DNA from: Candidatus Gastranaerophilales bacterium
Lineage (GTDB): Bacteria > Cyanobacteriota > Vampirovibrionia > Gastranaerophilales > Gastranaerophilaceae
Length of the DNA stretch: 64,000 bases
Assembly (NCBI GenBank): GCA_944323285.1
Contig: CALURV010000033.1
Coordinates: 39,184-103,183, forward strand
Direction of reading: 5' to 3'
The notes beneath the pieces are model-generated. The model did not search any database, was not told where the DNA came from, and saw nothing but the letters and a program-made list of their open reading frames with translations. Position 1 is the stretch's first letter; every line of letters begins with the position of its first letter. This document shows, one piece after another, positions 52,911-61,189 of this stretch. A program made the translations under genes and the position numbers.

Positions 52911-53441
52911 ATGGGATTAAATGTGGGCTATTTAAATAATGCAAATTCTTTTAAACCTATCATTGATAGTCAAGCATTATCTCGTGTTTCTGAACAAATT
53001 TTAAATCCAAACAAAGAACAAACAGTTGATGTTTCTAAATTAGATTTATCTAAATTTAACAGAGTAAGTCTTGGAACTGATTTATATGCTGCAAGGACTA
53101 ACGGTGAAGTTGCTCTTCAAGCTTCAAAGGCTGTTACTGATTTTGGTGTTAATTTAAGTTCAACATTTAACTCCAATATTCAATATCTTAATTCTCAGGC
53201 AGCACAAAGTTTATTTACTTCTAAAGAAAATAATCCTCAGGCGGCTTTTTCTATTGAGAATACACTAAAAGCTCCTGAAGACCAAGTTGTTTTAGCTTCT
53301 TCTCAAGTGGCTGAAACAAATAGTATGAATAAAGATAAAAGAGGTTCTAATCCTTTTTCTTTCTATGTTAAGGTTGAAGATAACAAAGAAAAAGAAGATT
53401 CTGATGTTTCAATTCTTAACTCATTAAATATTTTTGCCTAA
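52911..53441 (+). CDS. Hypothetical protein rich in S, N and A
   Basis: The 176-residue protein is not recognised. It is polar, with no cysteine, no signal peptide and no membrane segment; repeats of short A/S/N motifs (ALQASKAVTDFGVNLSS, NSQAAQSLFTSKEN) suggest a flexible or filament-like protein. A strong GGAGAAAAGG site and a Rho-independent terminator make it a separate transcription unit. A structural or secreted substrate role, perhaps of the export operon, is a guess. Confidence 0.65.
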   Translation: MGLNVGYLNNANSFKPIIDSQALSRVSEQILNPNKEQTVDVSKLDLSKFNRVSLGTDLYAARTNGEVALQASKAVTDFGVNLSSTFNSNIQYLNSQAAQSLFTSKENNPQAAFSIENTLKAPEDQVVLASSQVAETNSMNKDKRGSNPFSFYVKVEDNKEKEDSDVSILNSLNIFA

Positions 53442-53464
53442 TACATTGTTACTTGTTTTTTCGA

Positions 53465-53492
53465 GACGAACCTGGTTTTCGTCTTTTTTTTT
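53465..53492 (+). terminator. Rho-independent terminator after the 52911 gene
   Basis: GACGAA (53465-53470) pairs with TTCGTC (53478-53483), followed by nine T residues. It lies about 23 bases after the stop codon. Confidence 0.75.
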
Positions 53493-53507
53493 ATCTGAAA
53501 TATTAAA

Positions 53508-53580
53508 TTTCAACTTTTTGCATTCGGTCGGTTTGCTGCTCCCTCGAGTTCGTTCGCTTCGCTCACTCCGCTCTGCGTAA
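53508..53580. repeat. GC-rich 73-base repeat, copy 1
   Basis: The sequence begins TTTCAACTTTTTGCATTCGG and ends CTCCGCTCTGCGTAA. It recurs at 53633-53705 with one mismatch in the shared part. The middle is strongly GC-rich in an AT-rich region. Confidence 0.85.
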
Positions 53581-53632
53581 GATAAACGGTTTTTACTGTT
53601 CGCATCAAACCTAGCAACCTCATTACAAAAGT

Positions 53633-53705
53633 TTTCAACTTTTTGCATTCGGTCGGTTTGCTGCTCCCTCGAGCTCGTTCGCTTCGCTCACTCCGCTCTG
53701 CGTAA
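53633..53705. repeat. GC-rich 73-base repeat, copy 2
   Basis: It differs from copy 1 by a single base (GAGCTCG against GAGTTCG). The copies are 125 bases apart, start to start. The 52 bases between them are not repeated. Confidence 0.85.
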
Positions 53706-53712
53706 AAACCGC

Positions 53713-53738
53713 AAAAAAAAGGGACATTTTATTGTCCC
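53713..53738 (-). terminator. Rho-independent terminator for leftward transcription
   Basis: GGGACA and TGTCCC pair around six bases; on the minus strand the stem is followed by eight T residues. It could end the fumarase transcript or an RNA from the gap. Confidence 0.65.
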
Positions 53739-53739
53739 A

Positions 53740-54145
53740 AACAATTCGGAATGTAAAAGAAAAATATTTTACTATCCTCAGTGTTGTAAGTAAGTAGGTA
53801 AGTGTGTAAGGTATGTATGAGTATATGTTTTGATTTATTAGTTTTTTAAAATAAAGTTAGTACGCGTACTTTTTGTTCCCTTTTCCCATGCAATCTTGTA
53901 GTCGATTAGTTTGCTTTTATTTCTCTCTTAATATCTTGTGTTTTATTTATTTCTTACACTTATATAAAGTATTTTGTATATAAAAAATTGCTATTTTATA
54001 CATACAAAATATATAAAACACTTAACATTTTGCAATATAACGTCTCAATAACAACAATATCAAGTGTTTAGCCTGTTGTCGTACTTTTTTAATGAACCAT
54101 TTTTATTATTGAAGTTATCATTTTTTAGGAATAACATTCAAGAAA
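53740..54145. other. 400-base non-coding region with palindromes
   Basis: No gene was seen. It contains a perfect 12-base palindrome AGTACGCGTACT (53859-53870), a G/T-rich GTAAGTAAGTAGGTAAGTG stretch, and a long imperfect A/T hairpin at 53971-54010 (ATTTTGTAT and ATACAAAAT as outer arms). A terminator lies at its left end on the minus strand. It may hold the fumarase 3' region or a small RNA. Confidence 0.4.
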
Positions 54146-55531
54146 TTATGCTATTTCAACTGTTAAAGGAAAATCTTTAACATAAATTTTATAAATAGCT
54201 TCAGCACCTAAATCATCAAATGCAATTATTTCACTTTGCTTAATTTTTTGAGCAAGCAATGCGGCGATTCCGCCTTGAATAGTAAAGTATTTTGTATTGG
54301 TTTCTTTTATAATTTTTTCAATTTTTTTACTTCTATTGCCCTTGCCTATTGTTGCTATAATACCTTTTTTATATAAAATTTCAGAATATTTATCCATTCT
54401 TGAAGCGGTTGTAGGTCCTATTGAACCTGTTATTTCGTTTGGTTTTTTGGGGCAAGGTCCAGCATAAAAAATTATTTTATCTTTTAAATCAATAGGAAGA
54501 GGCTTCTTTTCTTTTATTAAGGAAATTAATCTTTTATGTGCCATATCTCTTGCAACATACATTTCCCCTGTTAAAAAAATTTCTTCATCTTTTTTTAGAG
54601 CTTTTATCTTTTTTATATCAGTTGTTTTAATTTTTTTCTTTTGGAAATTTTCATCTGTAAAATTTATGAAATCAGGTTTTTTATGATTATAAATAACTTT
54701 ATTATTTTTTATAGAACAGCTTGAATATCTGTCAGAATGGCAATTGATTGTTATTGCCACCGGCAGGCAGGCTATATGTGTTGCGCAAGAAATTAATTTG
54801 ATATCTAAAACAAAACAATCTTTATATTTTTCCGGTGCATTTTTATTTACATATTCTTTAATTTTATTAGCAAAAGATATTTCTTTTTCATTAAAATTAT
54901 TTTGAATAAGAGCTTTTTTTGATAATAAACATGCCATATCAGCGGTCGCACCTATTCCGATACCTATAAACATTGGCGGGCATGCATTTTCTTGAGCTGA
55001 AAGAATATTATCACCAATACATTTTATTATTTCTTCTTCATTAGATGTCGGAAGCATCATCTCCAGTTTTGATTTATTTTCAGACCCTGCTCCTTTTATT
55101 AATAACTTAATTCTTATTTCTTCTTCTTTTATTATTTTTGTGTAAATTATTACTGGCGTATTTGTTGATGTGTTGTTTCTATCAAATAAAGCATTTTTTA
55201 CTACTGATTTTCTGAAAAAGTTTTCTTCATAACATTTTTTAACTGCTTCATTTATTTCATCTTCAATATAATTGCCTTTTAGTTGAATATTTTGTCCTAT
55301 TTCAAGAAAAATAATAACCTGCCCTGTATCTTGGCATAACGGGAGTTTTTTCTCGTATGCAATTTGGGCATTTTTTAATATATTTTTGAGAAGATTTTTT
55401 GTTTCTTCCTTTTTGCAATTTTTAAATGCATTTAATATTTTTTGATATATGCTGTTATTTAAACAAATATTTGCATCACAGCAAAGTTTATATATAGCTT
55501 TTTTTATTAATTCTGTTGATATTTCACTCAT
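54146..55531 (-). CDS. Class I fumarate hydratase, fused alpha and beta domains
   Basis: The 461-residue protein joins the alpha part (LCQDTGQVIIFLEIG, ENACPPMFIGIGIGATAD, ISCATHI with the likely [4Fe-4S] cysteines) to the beta part (GSIGPTTASRMDKY and IGKGNRS). It interconverts fumarate and malate with an oxygen-sensitive cluster, in line with an anaerobic cell. Some bacteria keep the parts as separate genes; here they are fused. It could also be a tartrate dehydratase relative. Confidence 0.92.
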   Translation of the reverse strand: MSEISTELIKKAIYKLCCDANICLNNSIYQKILNAFKNCKKEETKNLLKNILKNAQIAYEKKLPLCQDTGQVIIFLEIGQNIQLKGNYIEDEINEAVKKCYEENFFRKSVVKNALFDRNNTSTNTPVIIYTKIIKEEEIRIKLLIKGAGSENKSKLEMMLPTSNEEEIIKCIGDNILSAQENACPPMFIGIGIGATADMACLLSKKALIQNNFNEKEISFANKIKEYVNKNAPEKYKDCFVLDIKLISCATHIACLPVAITINCHSDRYSSCSIKNNKVIYNHKKPDFINFTDENFQKKKIKTTDIKKIKALKKDEEIFLTGEMYVARDMAHKRLISLIKEKKPLPIDLKDKIIFYAGPCPKKPNEITGSIGPTTASRMDKYSEILYKKGIIATIGKGNRSKKIEKIIKETNTKYFTIQGGIAALLAQKIKQSEIIAFDDLGAEAIYKIYVKDFPLTVEIA

Positions 55532-55700
55532 AATATGATGATATAATTTTCCTCTTATAATGTAAAGATTATGATTGAGAGAAAATTCACGATAAGCTGA
55601 TAATATTAGTGGATTTTTGCTAGAGAGTTTGGAATATTTAAGATAAAGTACGATATCAGATTATACGATTTGTTGTATAATTTCATTAAAGGGTGAGAAA

Positions 55701-56432
55701 ATGCCGCATTTTTTAATTAAAAAAAGTGATATTGCTGAAAATAAGGTAATAATAAAAGATAAAGATTTATATAAACATATAATTAAAGTTTTTAGAGCTA
55801 AAATTGGCGAAAAAATTTTGTTTCTTGATGAAGAAGAAACTCAATATGAAACAATTTTAAATGAAATACAATCTGATTTTTTTAAAGCTGAAATAATAAA
55901 AAAATATAAATCCGGTAGAAAATTACCTTTAAACATATATATTGCGCAAAGTGTTTTAAATTCTGATGCTCAAATAAGTGCAATTCAAAAAGCTACAGAG
56001 CTTGGGGTAAAAGGTATTATTCCTTTATATACCGATAATTGTGCAGTGAAAGAATCTGTTATAAAAAATAAAGTTGATAAGTGGAGAAAGATAGTAATTG
56101 AATCTGTTAAACAATGTGAAAGAGCTGATATTCCTATTGTTTATGACTTATCTTATATAAATGAAACGGTTAAAAAATTTGATTATGTTATAGTTTTTGC
56201 TGAAAAATATACAGATATGACTTTTTCGCAATATATTAAATCAAAAAATATAGATAAAAATAAATCAATTTTAGTTGTAATCGGGCCTGAAGGCGGATTT
56301 TCCGAAAAAGAATTTGAATTTTTTAAGAAAAAAGAATTTCCTTTAATAACGCTTGGAAATCTTATATATAGAGCTGATACAGCTTTAGTTGCCGCTTTGA
56401 CAACTGTTATAAACGGGGTTTTATATGGATAA
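55701..56432 (+). CDS. rsmE: 16S rRNA m3U1498 methyltransferase RsmE
   Basis: The 243-residue protein has the SPOUT motif VVIGPEGGFSEKE and the late TLGNLIYRADTALVAAL typical of RsmE. The N-terminal part is a PUA-like domain. The ATG follows AAAGGGTGAG. It overlaps cca by eight bases, so the two RNA-related genes are coupled. Confidence 0.95.
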   Translation: MPHFLIKKSDIAENKVIIKDKDLYKHIIKVFRAKIGEKILFLDEEETQYETILNEIQSDFFKAEIIKKYKSGRKLPLNIYIAQSVLNSDAQISAIQKATELGVKGIIPLYTDNCAVKESVIKNKVDKWRKIVIESVKQCERADIPIVYDLSYINETVKKFDYVIVFAEKYTDMTFSQYIKSKNIDKNKSILVVIGPEGGFSEKEFEFFKKKEFPLITLGNLIYRADTALVAALTTVINGVLYG

Positions 56433-57849
56433 ATATATTGAAAAAATTAAAAATGACAGTGTATTAAAGCTTATAAAACCATATTTGAAAGATAAAAAAG
56501 CTTTTCTAATCGGCGGTTTTGTAAGAGATATTTTGATGGATAAAGATAGTCATGACAGAGACTTAATAATTATTGAAGATGAACTTGAAATTTTCGCAAA
56601 AGATTTAGCCGATAAAATTAATGCATACTTTATAGAGCTTGATGCTGTTAATAATATTTATAGATTGGTTCTGGAAGATAAAATTAATTACATAGATATA
56701 GCAAAACCAATAGAAAACGATTTTGAAAAAGATATAAAAAGACGGGATTTAACTATTAATGCCATAGCCTATGATATTAATAAAGAACAATTTATAGATA
56801 TTGTTGGCGGTATAAATGATATAAAAAATAAAAAAATAAAAGGAATTTCACCACAAAATTTTGAAGATGACCCTTTAAGACTTTTAAGAATTTTTAGGTT
56901 TTATGCTAATACCGGTTTTGATTTAGATAAATCACTAATAAAAATAGTAAAAGAAAATTATAAAGATATTAATAAACCTGCAAAAGAGAGAATAACAGCA
57001 GAAATCTTAAAATTATTTGAAGGTAAATATGCAAGTGATGCACTTCTGAAAATGGATGAGTGCAATTTACTAGAGGAAATATTTCCTATTTATAAAGAAG
57101 TAAAGAAAATACCTTCTAATTCTCATCATCATTTAGATTTATTTCATCATTTAGCGGAAACGGTAAAGCAATTACAAACTTTATATGAAAATTCTGAAGA
57201 AGAAATAAAAAAATATTTAGATTTAGAAAAGGGTTTTGGCGTTAAAACTATTGCTTTTTTAAAAATGGCAGGATTTTTACACGATATAGGAAAACCTTCC
57301 TGCTGGACAATTGAAGAAGAAACAGGAAGGCATAGATTTATTAAGCACGATGAAATAGGGTCTAAATTAGTTGTTCCTATTTTAAAAAATTTGAAATTTT
57401 CAAAAAAGCAAATTGAATATATAAAAAAACTTATAAAATTTCACATATATCCATCTAGTATGATGAGTGCTCCTGATGTTACAGATAAAGCATATATGAA
57501 GTTTTACAGGAAAATGGATGATTGTGTTATAGACGTAATATTTCTTGCAGAAGCAGACAGGCTTTCTGCTAGAGGTGAAAAAGTTACTCAAGAAATGGTA
57601 GATAGAAATATAAGTAATTTAAGTTGGTTATTGAGTAATTATTTAAAAATGAAAGATAATATAAAACCAATAGATAAGTTTTTAGATGGTACAGATATAA
57701 TGGAAATTTTAGGAATTTCCCAAGGACCTGAACTTGGTAAGATAATAAATGCTTTAAAAGAAGCTCAAATATCGGGCGATGTTAATACAAAACAAGAAGC
57801 TATTGATTTTGTAAAAAAATTTTATAATTTATCAAAACTTAATACATAG
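56425..57849 (+). CDS. cca: CCA tRNA nucleotidyltransferase with HD domain
   Basis: The 474-residue protein has the nucleotidyltransferase start LIGGFVRDILMDKD with the DRD catalytic pair, the RRDLTINA motif, and a DPLRLLRIFRF stretch. An HD domain (FLHDIGKP) fills the middle and C-terminal region. It adds or repairs the CCA end of tRNA; the HD part may give phosphatase or phosphodiesterase activity. It may instead be a poly(A) polymerase relative. Confidence 0.9.
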   Translation: MDKYIEKIKNDSVLKLIKPYLKDKKAFLIGGFVRDILMDKDSHDRDLIIIEDELEIFAKDLADKINAYFIELDAVNNIYRLVLEDKINYIDIAKPIENDFEKDIKRRDLTINAIAYDINKEQFIDIVGGINDIKNKKIKGISPQNFEDDPLRLLRIFRFYANTGFDLDKSLIKIVKENYKDINKPAKERITAEILKLFEGKYASDALLKMDECNLLEEIFPIYKEVKKIPSNSHHHLDLFHHLAETVKQLQTLYENSEEEIKKYLDLEKGFGVKTIAFLKMAGFLHDIGKPSCWTIEEETGRHRFIKHDEIGSKLVVPILKNLKFSKKQIEYIKKLIKFHIYPSSMMSAPDVTDKAYMKFYRKMDDCVIDVIFLAEADRLSARGEKVTQEMVDRNISNLSWLLSNYLKMKDNIKPIDKFLDGTDIMEILGISQGPELGKIINALKEAQISGDVNTKQEAIDFVKKFYNLSKLNT

Positions 57850-57914
57850 TCATCTTTTTTGCAAAAAAGATAATTTTTAAATATAATTTTAAAATAAGGA
57901 ATAAGGGTGTAAAA

Positions 57915-58238
57915 ATGAATTCAGTAGTAATAGTAGGAAGAGCAGGACAAGATCCTGAAGTAAAATATTTTGAATCAGGAAAAGTTAAAACAACATTTTC
58001 TGTTGCTGTTTCAAGATGGGATTATAAAAGTAAAGCTGAAACTACCGATTGGTTTAATATAGAATTATGGGATAAATCTGCAGAAATAGCAGGTGAATAT
58101 GTAAAAAAAGGCCGTCAGGTATGTATAGACGGCAGGTTAGTTTCAAATAAGTGGACAGGTGCTGACGGAGAAGCAAAAGAACGCTTTATTATAAGAGCAA
58201 ATTCTATGAGACTTCTTGGCAGCAAAGGTGAAAATTAA
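57915..58238 (+). CDS. ssb: Single-stranded DNA-binding protein without the acidic tail
   Basis: The 107-residue protein is a single OB fold: NSVVIVGRAGQDPEV, the conserved WFNIELWDKSAEIA, and GRQVCIDGRLV. The C-terminal tip normally ends in DDDIPF and recruits partners; here it stops at GSKGEN. Such short forms exist in cyanobacteria and plastids. A second, full-length ssb may be elsewhere. AAGGGTG precedes the ATG. Confidence 0.9.
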   Translation: MNSVVIVGRAGQDPEVKYFESGKVKTTFSVAVSRWDYKSKAETTDWFNIELWDKSAEIAGEYVKKGRQVCIDGRLVSNKWTGADGEAKERFIIRANSMRLLGSKGEN

Positions 58239-58249
58239 TACGGTTTGTT

Positions 58250-59557
58250 ATGGATACATCAAATTACATAGGTATTATTGCAGATGATTTAACAGGTGCT
58301 AATGATACTTCACTCCAGTTTTTTATTCAGGGTTGTAAAACTCAAGTTTCTTTTGGTGAAGATTTATCAATAGATGAAAATCTTAAAACAGAAGTGTTTG
58401 CCATGTCCACAGAATCAAGAAATGTTTCTTCTCAGATTGCCGTAGAAAGAGTTAAAAATGCTTCTGAAAATATACTGAAAGAATATAATTTTGAATATAT
58501 TTATAAAAAAATAGATTCTGTTTTAAGGGGAAATATTGCACTTGAGATAATAACAATCCTTGAAACATTGAATTTAGATGCAGCAATAATATATCCTGCA
58601 TTCCCAAATGAAGGCAGAACTACAATAGGAGGATATCATCTTGTAAAAGGTGTTCCTCTGCAAAGAACTGAAGTTTCTCGCGATCCTGCTTGTCCTATTG
58701 TAGAATCTAATATTGTAAACCTGTTAAAAAACCAAATTCCTGAAAATAAAAAAATAGAAGTTGATTTAATAAGTCTTGATACTGTTATGAAAGGCGCAGG
58801 ACCAATTCTTACAAAATTAAATGAATTAATTTCAAAAGGAAAGAAGTTAATTGTTGCAGATGCTGTTTCCACTACTGATTTAGAGCAAATTTCACTTGCA
58901 GTTACAAAAAGCAGCTATAAAATATTACCTTGTGGCAGTGCCGGCGCAGCTCAGGCACTTAGTAAAATTTGGCATCCTGATGTTTCTGATAATGTTTTGA
59001 CTTCTCCTGAAATACCTCAGTTGCCTAAATTAATTGTATCAGGCAGTGCTACTGATTTAACAGCTTCCCAGATTAAAAGACTTCAAGAAAATGATGATAT
59101 TGAAAATACTTATTTTATTGCTATTAAGCCTGAAAATATTTTTTCTGATGATTATGAAGAAATTGCTCAAAGAATTGTTAATAACTTAAATAAGGAAAAT
59201 ACAGTTATTGTTCATTCTTCTAAATTGATTGAAAATCCTGATGAATTAAATTCTTTATTAATTGAAAATGAAATAACAAAGGAAGATTTCATATCAAAAA
59301 TATGTGATTATTTAGCAGCAGTTACGAGAATTGTTATTGCTCAGAAACAGGCAATATTAATAACAGTAGGCGGTGAGACTTCTTATAAGTGTTGCCGTTC
59401 AATAGGAAGTAAAAATTTACAAATTATTGATACAGTTGCGCCTGCTATTCCTCTTGGGGTTGATCATAAAGGACAATTAATTGTTACTAAGTCGGGGAAT
59501 TTAGGTACACAAAATACTTTGATAGATATTATAAAATATTTTGAGCAGGATAAGTAA
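58250..59557 (+). CDS. DUF1537 (four-carbon acid sugar) kinase family protein
   Basis: The 435-residue protein has the N-terminal GIIADDLTGANDTSLQF of DUF1537 kinases, KKIDSVLRGN, YPAFPNEGRTTIGG and LPCGSAGAAQ, and the C-terminal nucleotide-binding GGETSYKCC. The family phosphorylates D-threonate, erythronate and related acids. It shares one base with the pdxA gene downstream, the pairing known from acid-sugar catabolic operons. Confidence 0.88.
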   Translation: MDTSNYIGIIADDLTGANDTSLQFFIQGCKTQVSFGEDLSIDENLKTEVFAMSTESRNVSSQIAVERVKNASENILKEYNFEYIYKKIDSVLRGNIALEIITILETLNLDAAIIYPAFPNEGRTTIGGYHLVKGVPLQRTEVSRDPACPIVESNIVNLLKNQIPENKKIEVDLISLDTVMKGAGPILTKLNELISKGKKLIVADAVSTTDLEQISLAVTKSSYKILPCGSAGAAQALSKIWHPDVSDNVLTSPEIPQLPKLIVSGSATDLTASQIKRLQENDDIENTYFIAIKPENIFSDDYEEIAQRIVNNLNKENTVIVHSSKLIENPDELNSLLIENEITKEDFISKICDYLAAVTRIVIAQKQAILITVGGETSYKCCRSIGSKNLQIIDTVAPAIPLGVDHKGQLIVTKSGNLGTQNTLIDIIKYFEQDK

Positions 59558-60495
59558 TGAAAAAAATAGCAATTACAATGGGTGATCCTAACGGAATTTC
59601 TCCTGAAATTATAATTAAAGCATTAAATTTTCTTGATTTACCGCAAGATAAAGTTGTACTTGTTGCAAATAAATGTATTTTTGATTTCTATAAAGAAAAA
59701 TATGATTTGTATCTTGAAAAAGATTATGAAATATTTGAAATTCCATTCAAAAAAGAATTTATTCATGTTGGGGAAGAAACGGAAGAATCAGGAGAATTTG
59801 CTTTTAAGACAATAGTTAAAGCTTGTGAATTGGCTCAAAACAAAATAATAGATGCAATTGTAACAGCACCTGTTTCTAAAAATGCCATGAAAATGGCCGG
59901 GCATGATTATTCGGGTCAAACAGAAGTTTTAGAACAGTATCTGGCAAATTCCGGACAAAGTGCTGAGATGATTTTTGTATGTGAAAATTTTTCTTTACTT
60001 CTTCTGACAAGACATATTGCTTTAAGAGATGTTGCGCAATACATTACTAGAGAAAATATTGTTGAAAAAGTAAAACAAGTTAATAAATCAATTAGAACTC
60101 AATTGGGTATTGAAAATCCTAAATTTGCAATATGTGCTTTGAATCCTCATTGCGGAGAAAAAGGCATGTTTGGAGGGGAAGAAGAAAATGAAATTATACC
60201 TGCTGTCATAGCTTTAAGATCTTTAGGTATTAATATAGATGGACCATTTTCGTCGGATACACTTTTTGCTAACTGTTATAAGGGAATGTACAATTATGAT
60301 TGTTATATTGCTCTATATCACGATCAAGGACTTATTCCTATAAAAATGATGGAGCAAGAACACTGTGTTAATACAACAATAGGTCTTGATGTTTTAAGAA
60401 CATCTCCTGCTCATGGTACTGCTTTTGATATTGCAGGAAATAATATTGCAAATGCACATAGTATGATTTCTGCAATTAACCTTGCTTTAAAATAA
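59557..60495 (+). CDS. pdxA: 4-phospho-hydroxy-acid dehydrogenase of the PdxA family
   Basis: The 312-residue protein has the PdxA features MGDPNGISPEI, GHDYSGQTEVLEQYL, CALNPHCGEKGMFGGEE and ALYHDQGLIPIKMM, with the metal-binding histidines. PdxA makes part of pyridoxal phosphate; PdxA2 paralogues act on phospho-threonate. The coupling to a DUF1537 kinase favours PdxA2-type acid-sugar use, or a bypass to vitamin B6. Sequence alone does not choose. Confidence 0.88.
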   Translation: MKKIAITMGDPNGISPEIIIKALNFLDLPQDKVVLVANKCIFDFYKEKYDLYLEKDYEIFEIPFKKEFIHVGEETEESGEFAFKTIVKACELAQNKIIDAIVTAPVSKNAMKMAGHDYSGQTEVLEQYLANSGQSAEMIFVCENFSLLLLTRHIALRDVAQYITRENIVEKVKQVNKSIRTQLGIENPKFAICALNPHCGEKGMFGGEEENEIIPAVIALRSLGINIDGPFSSDTLFANCYKGMYNYDCYIALYHDQGLIPIKMMEQEHCVNTTIGLDVLRTSPAHGTAFDIAGNNIANAHSMISAINLALK

Positions 60496-60648
60496 TAATT
60501 TTTATAAGTAATTATAACTATAAAAAAATAGCCATTTGGCTAATAGACAACTGATTAATAGGTATTATAATTATATTTAACTGGACACTATTTTAATTAA
60601 TTTTATGTGGTTAAAGCATAATATCTTTATAGAGAAATCTATAAAGTT

Positions 60649-60730
60649 TTTTTTTGAGTGAAGTTTTTAATAGGTAAGTACTTTGTTAGCAAGAATAACT
60701 TGGTATAAAAGTGCGATACCATATTGAATA
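60649..60730 (+). repeat. Dispersed repeat, copy A
   Basis: A T-run, GAGTGAAG, then TAAGTACTTTGTTAGC and TATAAAAGTGCGATAC align along the whole length with copy B at 62456-62537. The hairpin arms ACTTTGTTA and TATAAAAGT pair imperfectly. Confidence 0.6.
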
Positions 60731-60789
60731 AGATGTTTTCAAATATATAGAAAAATTTTTATATGCGGATGGGTTCTCTTATGGACTAC

Positions 60790-60825
60790 ATACAATTGTT
60801 TTTCAATATCGCAAAATAATTGTAT
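60790..60825 (+). promoter_or_regulatory. Inverted repeat immediately before XRE 4
   Basis: ATACAATT (60790-60797) and AATTGTAT (60818-60825) are perfect inverses 20 bases apart. The second arm ends one base before the ATG, so binding here would block transcription or translation. It is probably the autoregulatory site of the XRE protein. Confidence 0.45.
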
Positions 60826-60826
60826 T

Positions 60827-61045
60827 ATGGAACAAAATGAAAAACTTAAACAATTAGGGAAAAATATAGCAAAATACAGAAAAGCAAAGTTCTTATCTCA
60901 AAATGTACTTGCTGATAAACTAAATATTTCAAGAGAGCATTTAGCTAAAATTGAAACAGCAAAAAGAGGGATAAGTATATCGCTTATTTTTAAAATATGT
61001 GATGTGCTTGAAATTTCTGAAAGAGCTTTATTTTATTTTGAATAA
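60827..61045 (+). CDS. XRE-family transcriptional regulator 4
   Basis: The 72-residue protein is one HTH domain: GKNIAKYRKAKFLSQNVLAD, REHLAKIETAKR and VLEISERALF. It is of the same size as the regulators at 19711-20982 but far from them. There is no ribosome binding site. An inverted repeat lies directly upstream. Targets are unknown; the next genes are on the opposite strand. Confidence 0.82.
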   Translation: MEQNEKLKQLGKNIAKYRKAKFLSQNVLADKLNISREHLAKIETAKRGISISLIFKICDVLEISERALFYFE

Positions 61046-61189
61046 AAATTTATAATTTAAAATATTAATATACGTCAGAAAATTTTAACATACTGCCTTT
61101 ATGTTATAGGATTTATAAATAGCAGTTAAAAATGTTCTTAACTTATGTTTTATAATTCTAATAAAAAATGATTATACATAGTAAATTAT

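Larger units (their letters stand above)
60496..60826. other. Intergenic region before XRE 4
   Basis: No gene was seen. It contains a short TAGCCA/TGGCTA hairpin (60529-60542), copy A of the dispersed repeat (60649-60730), and the inverted repeat just before the XRE start. Confidence 0.5.

Noticed and set aside
53424..53648. A 74-codon minus-strand frame rich in ERSE-type residues
   Set aside because: It is made largely of the GC-rich repeat, runs over a terminator and overlaps the end of the upstream gene.
53740..54145. tmRNA, RNase P RNA or 6S RNA
   Set aside because: None of the conserved cores of these RNAs could be found on either strand.
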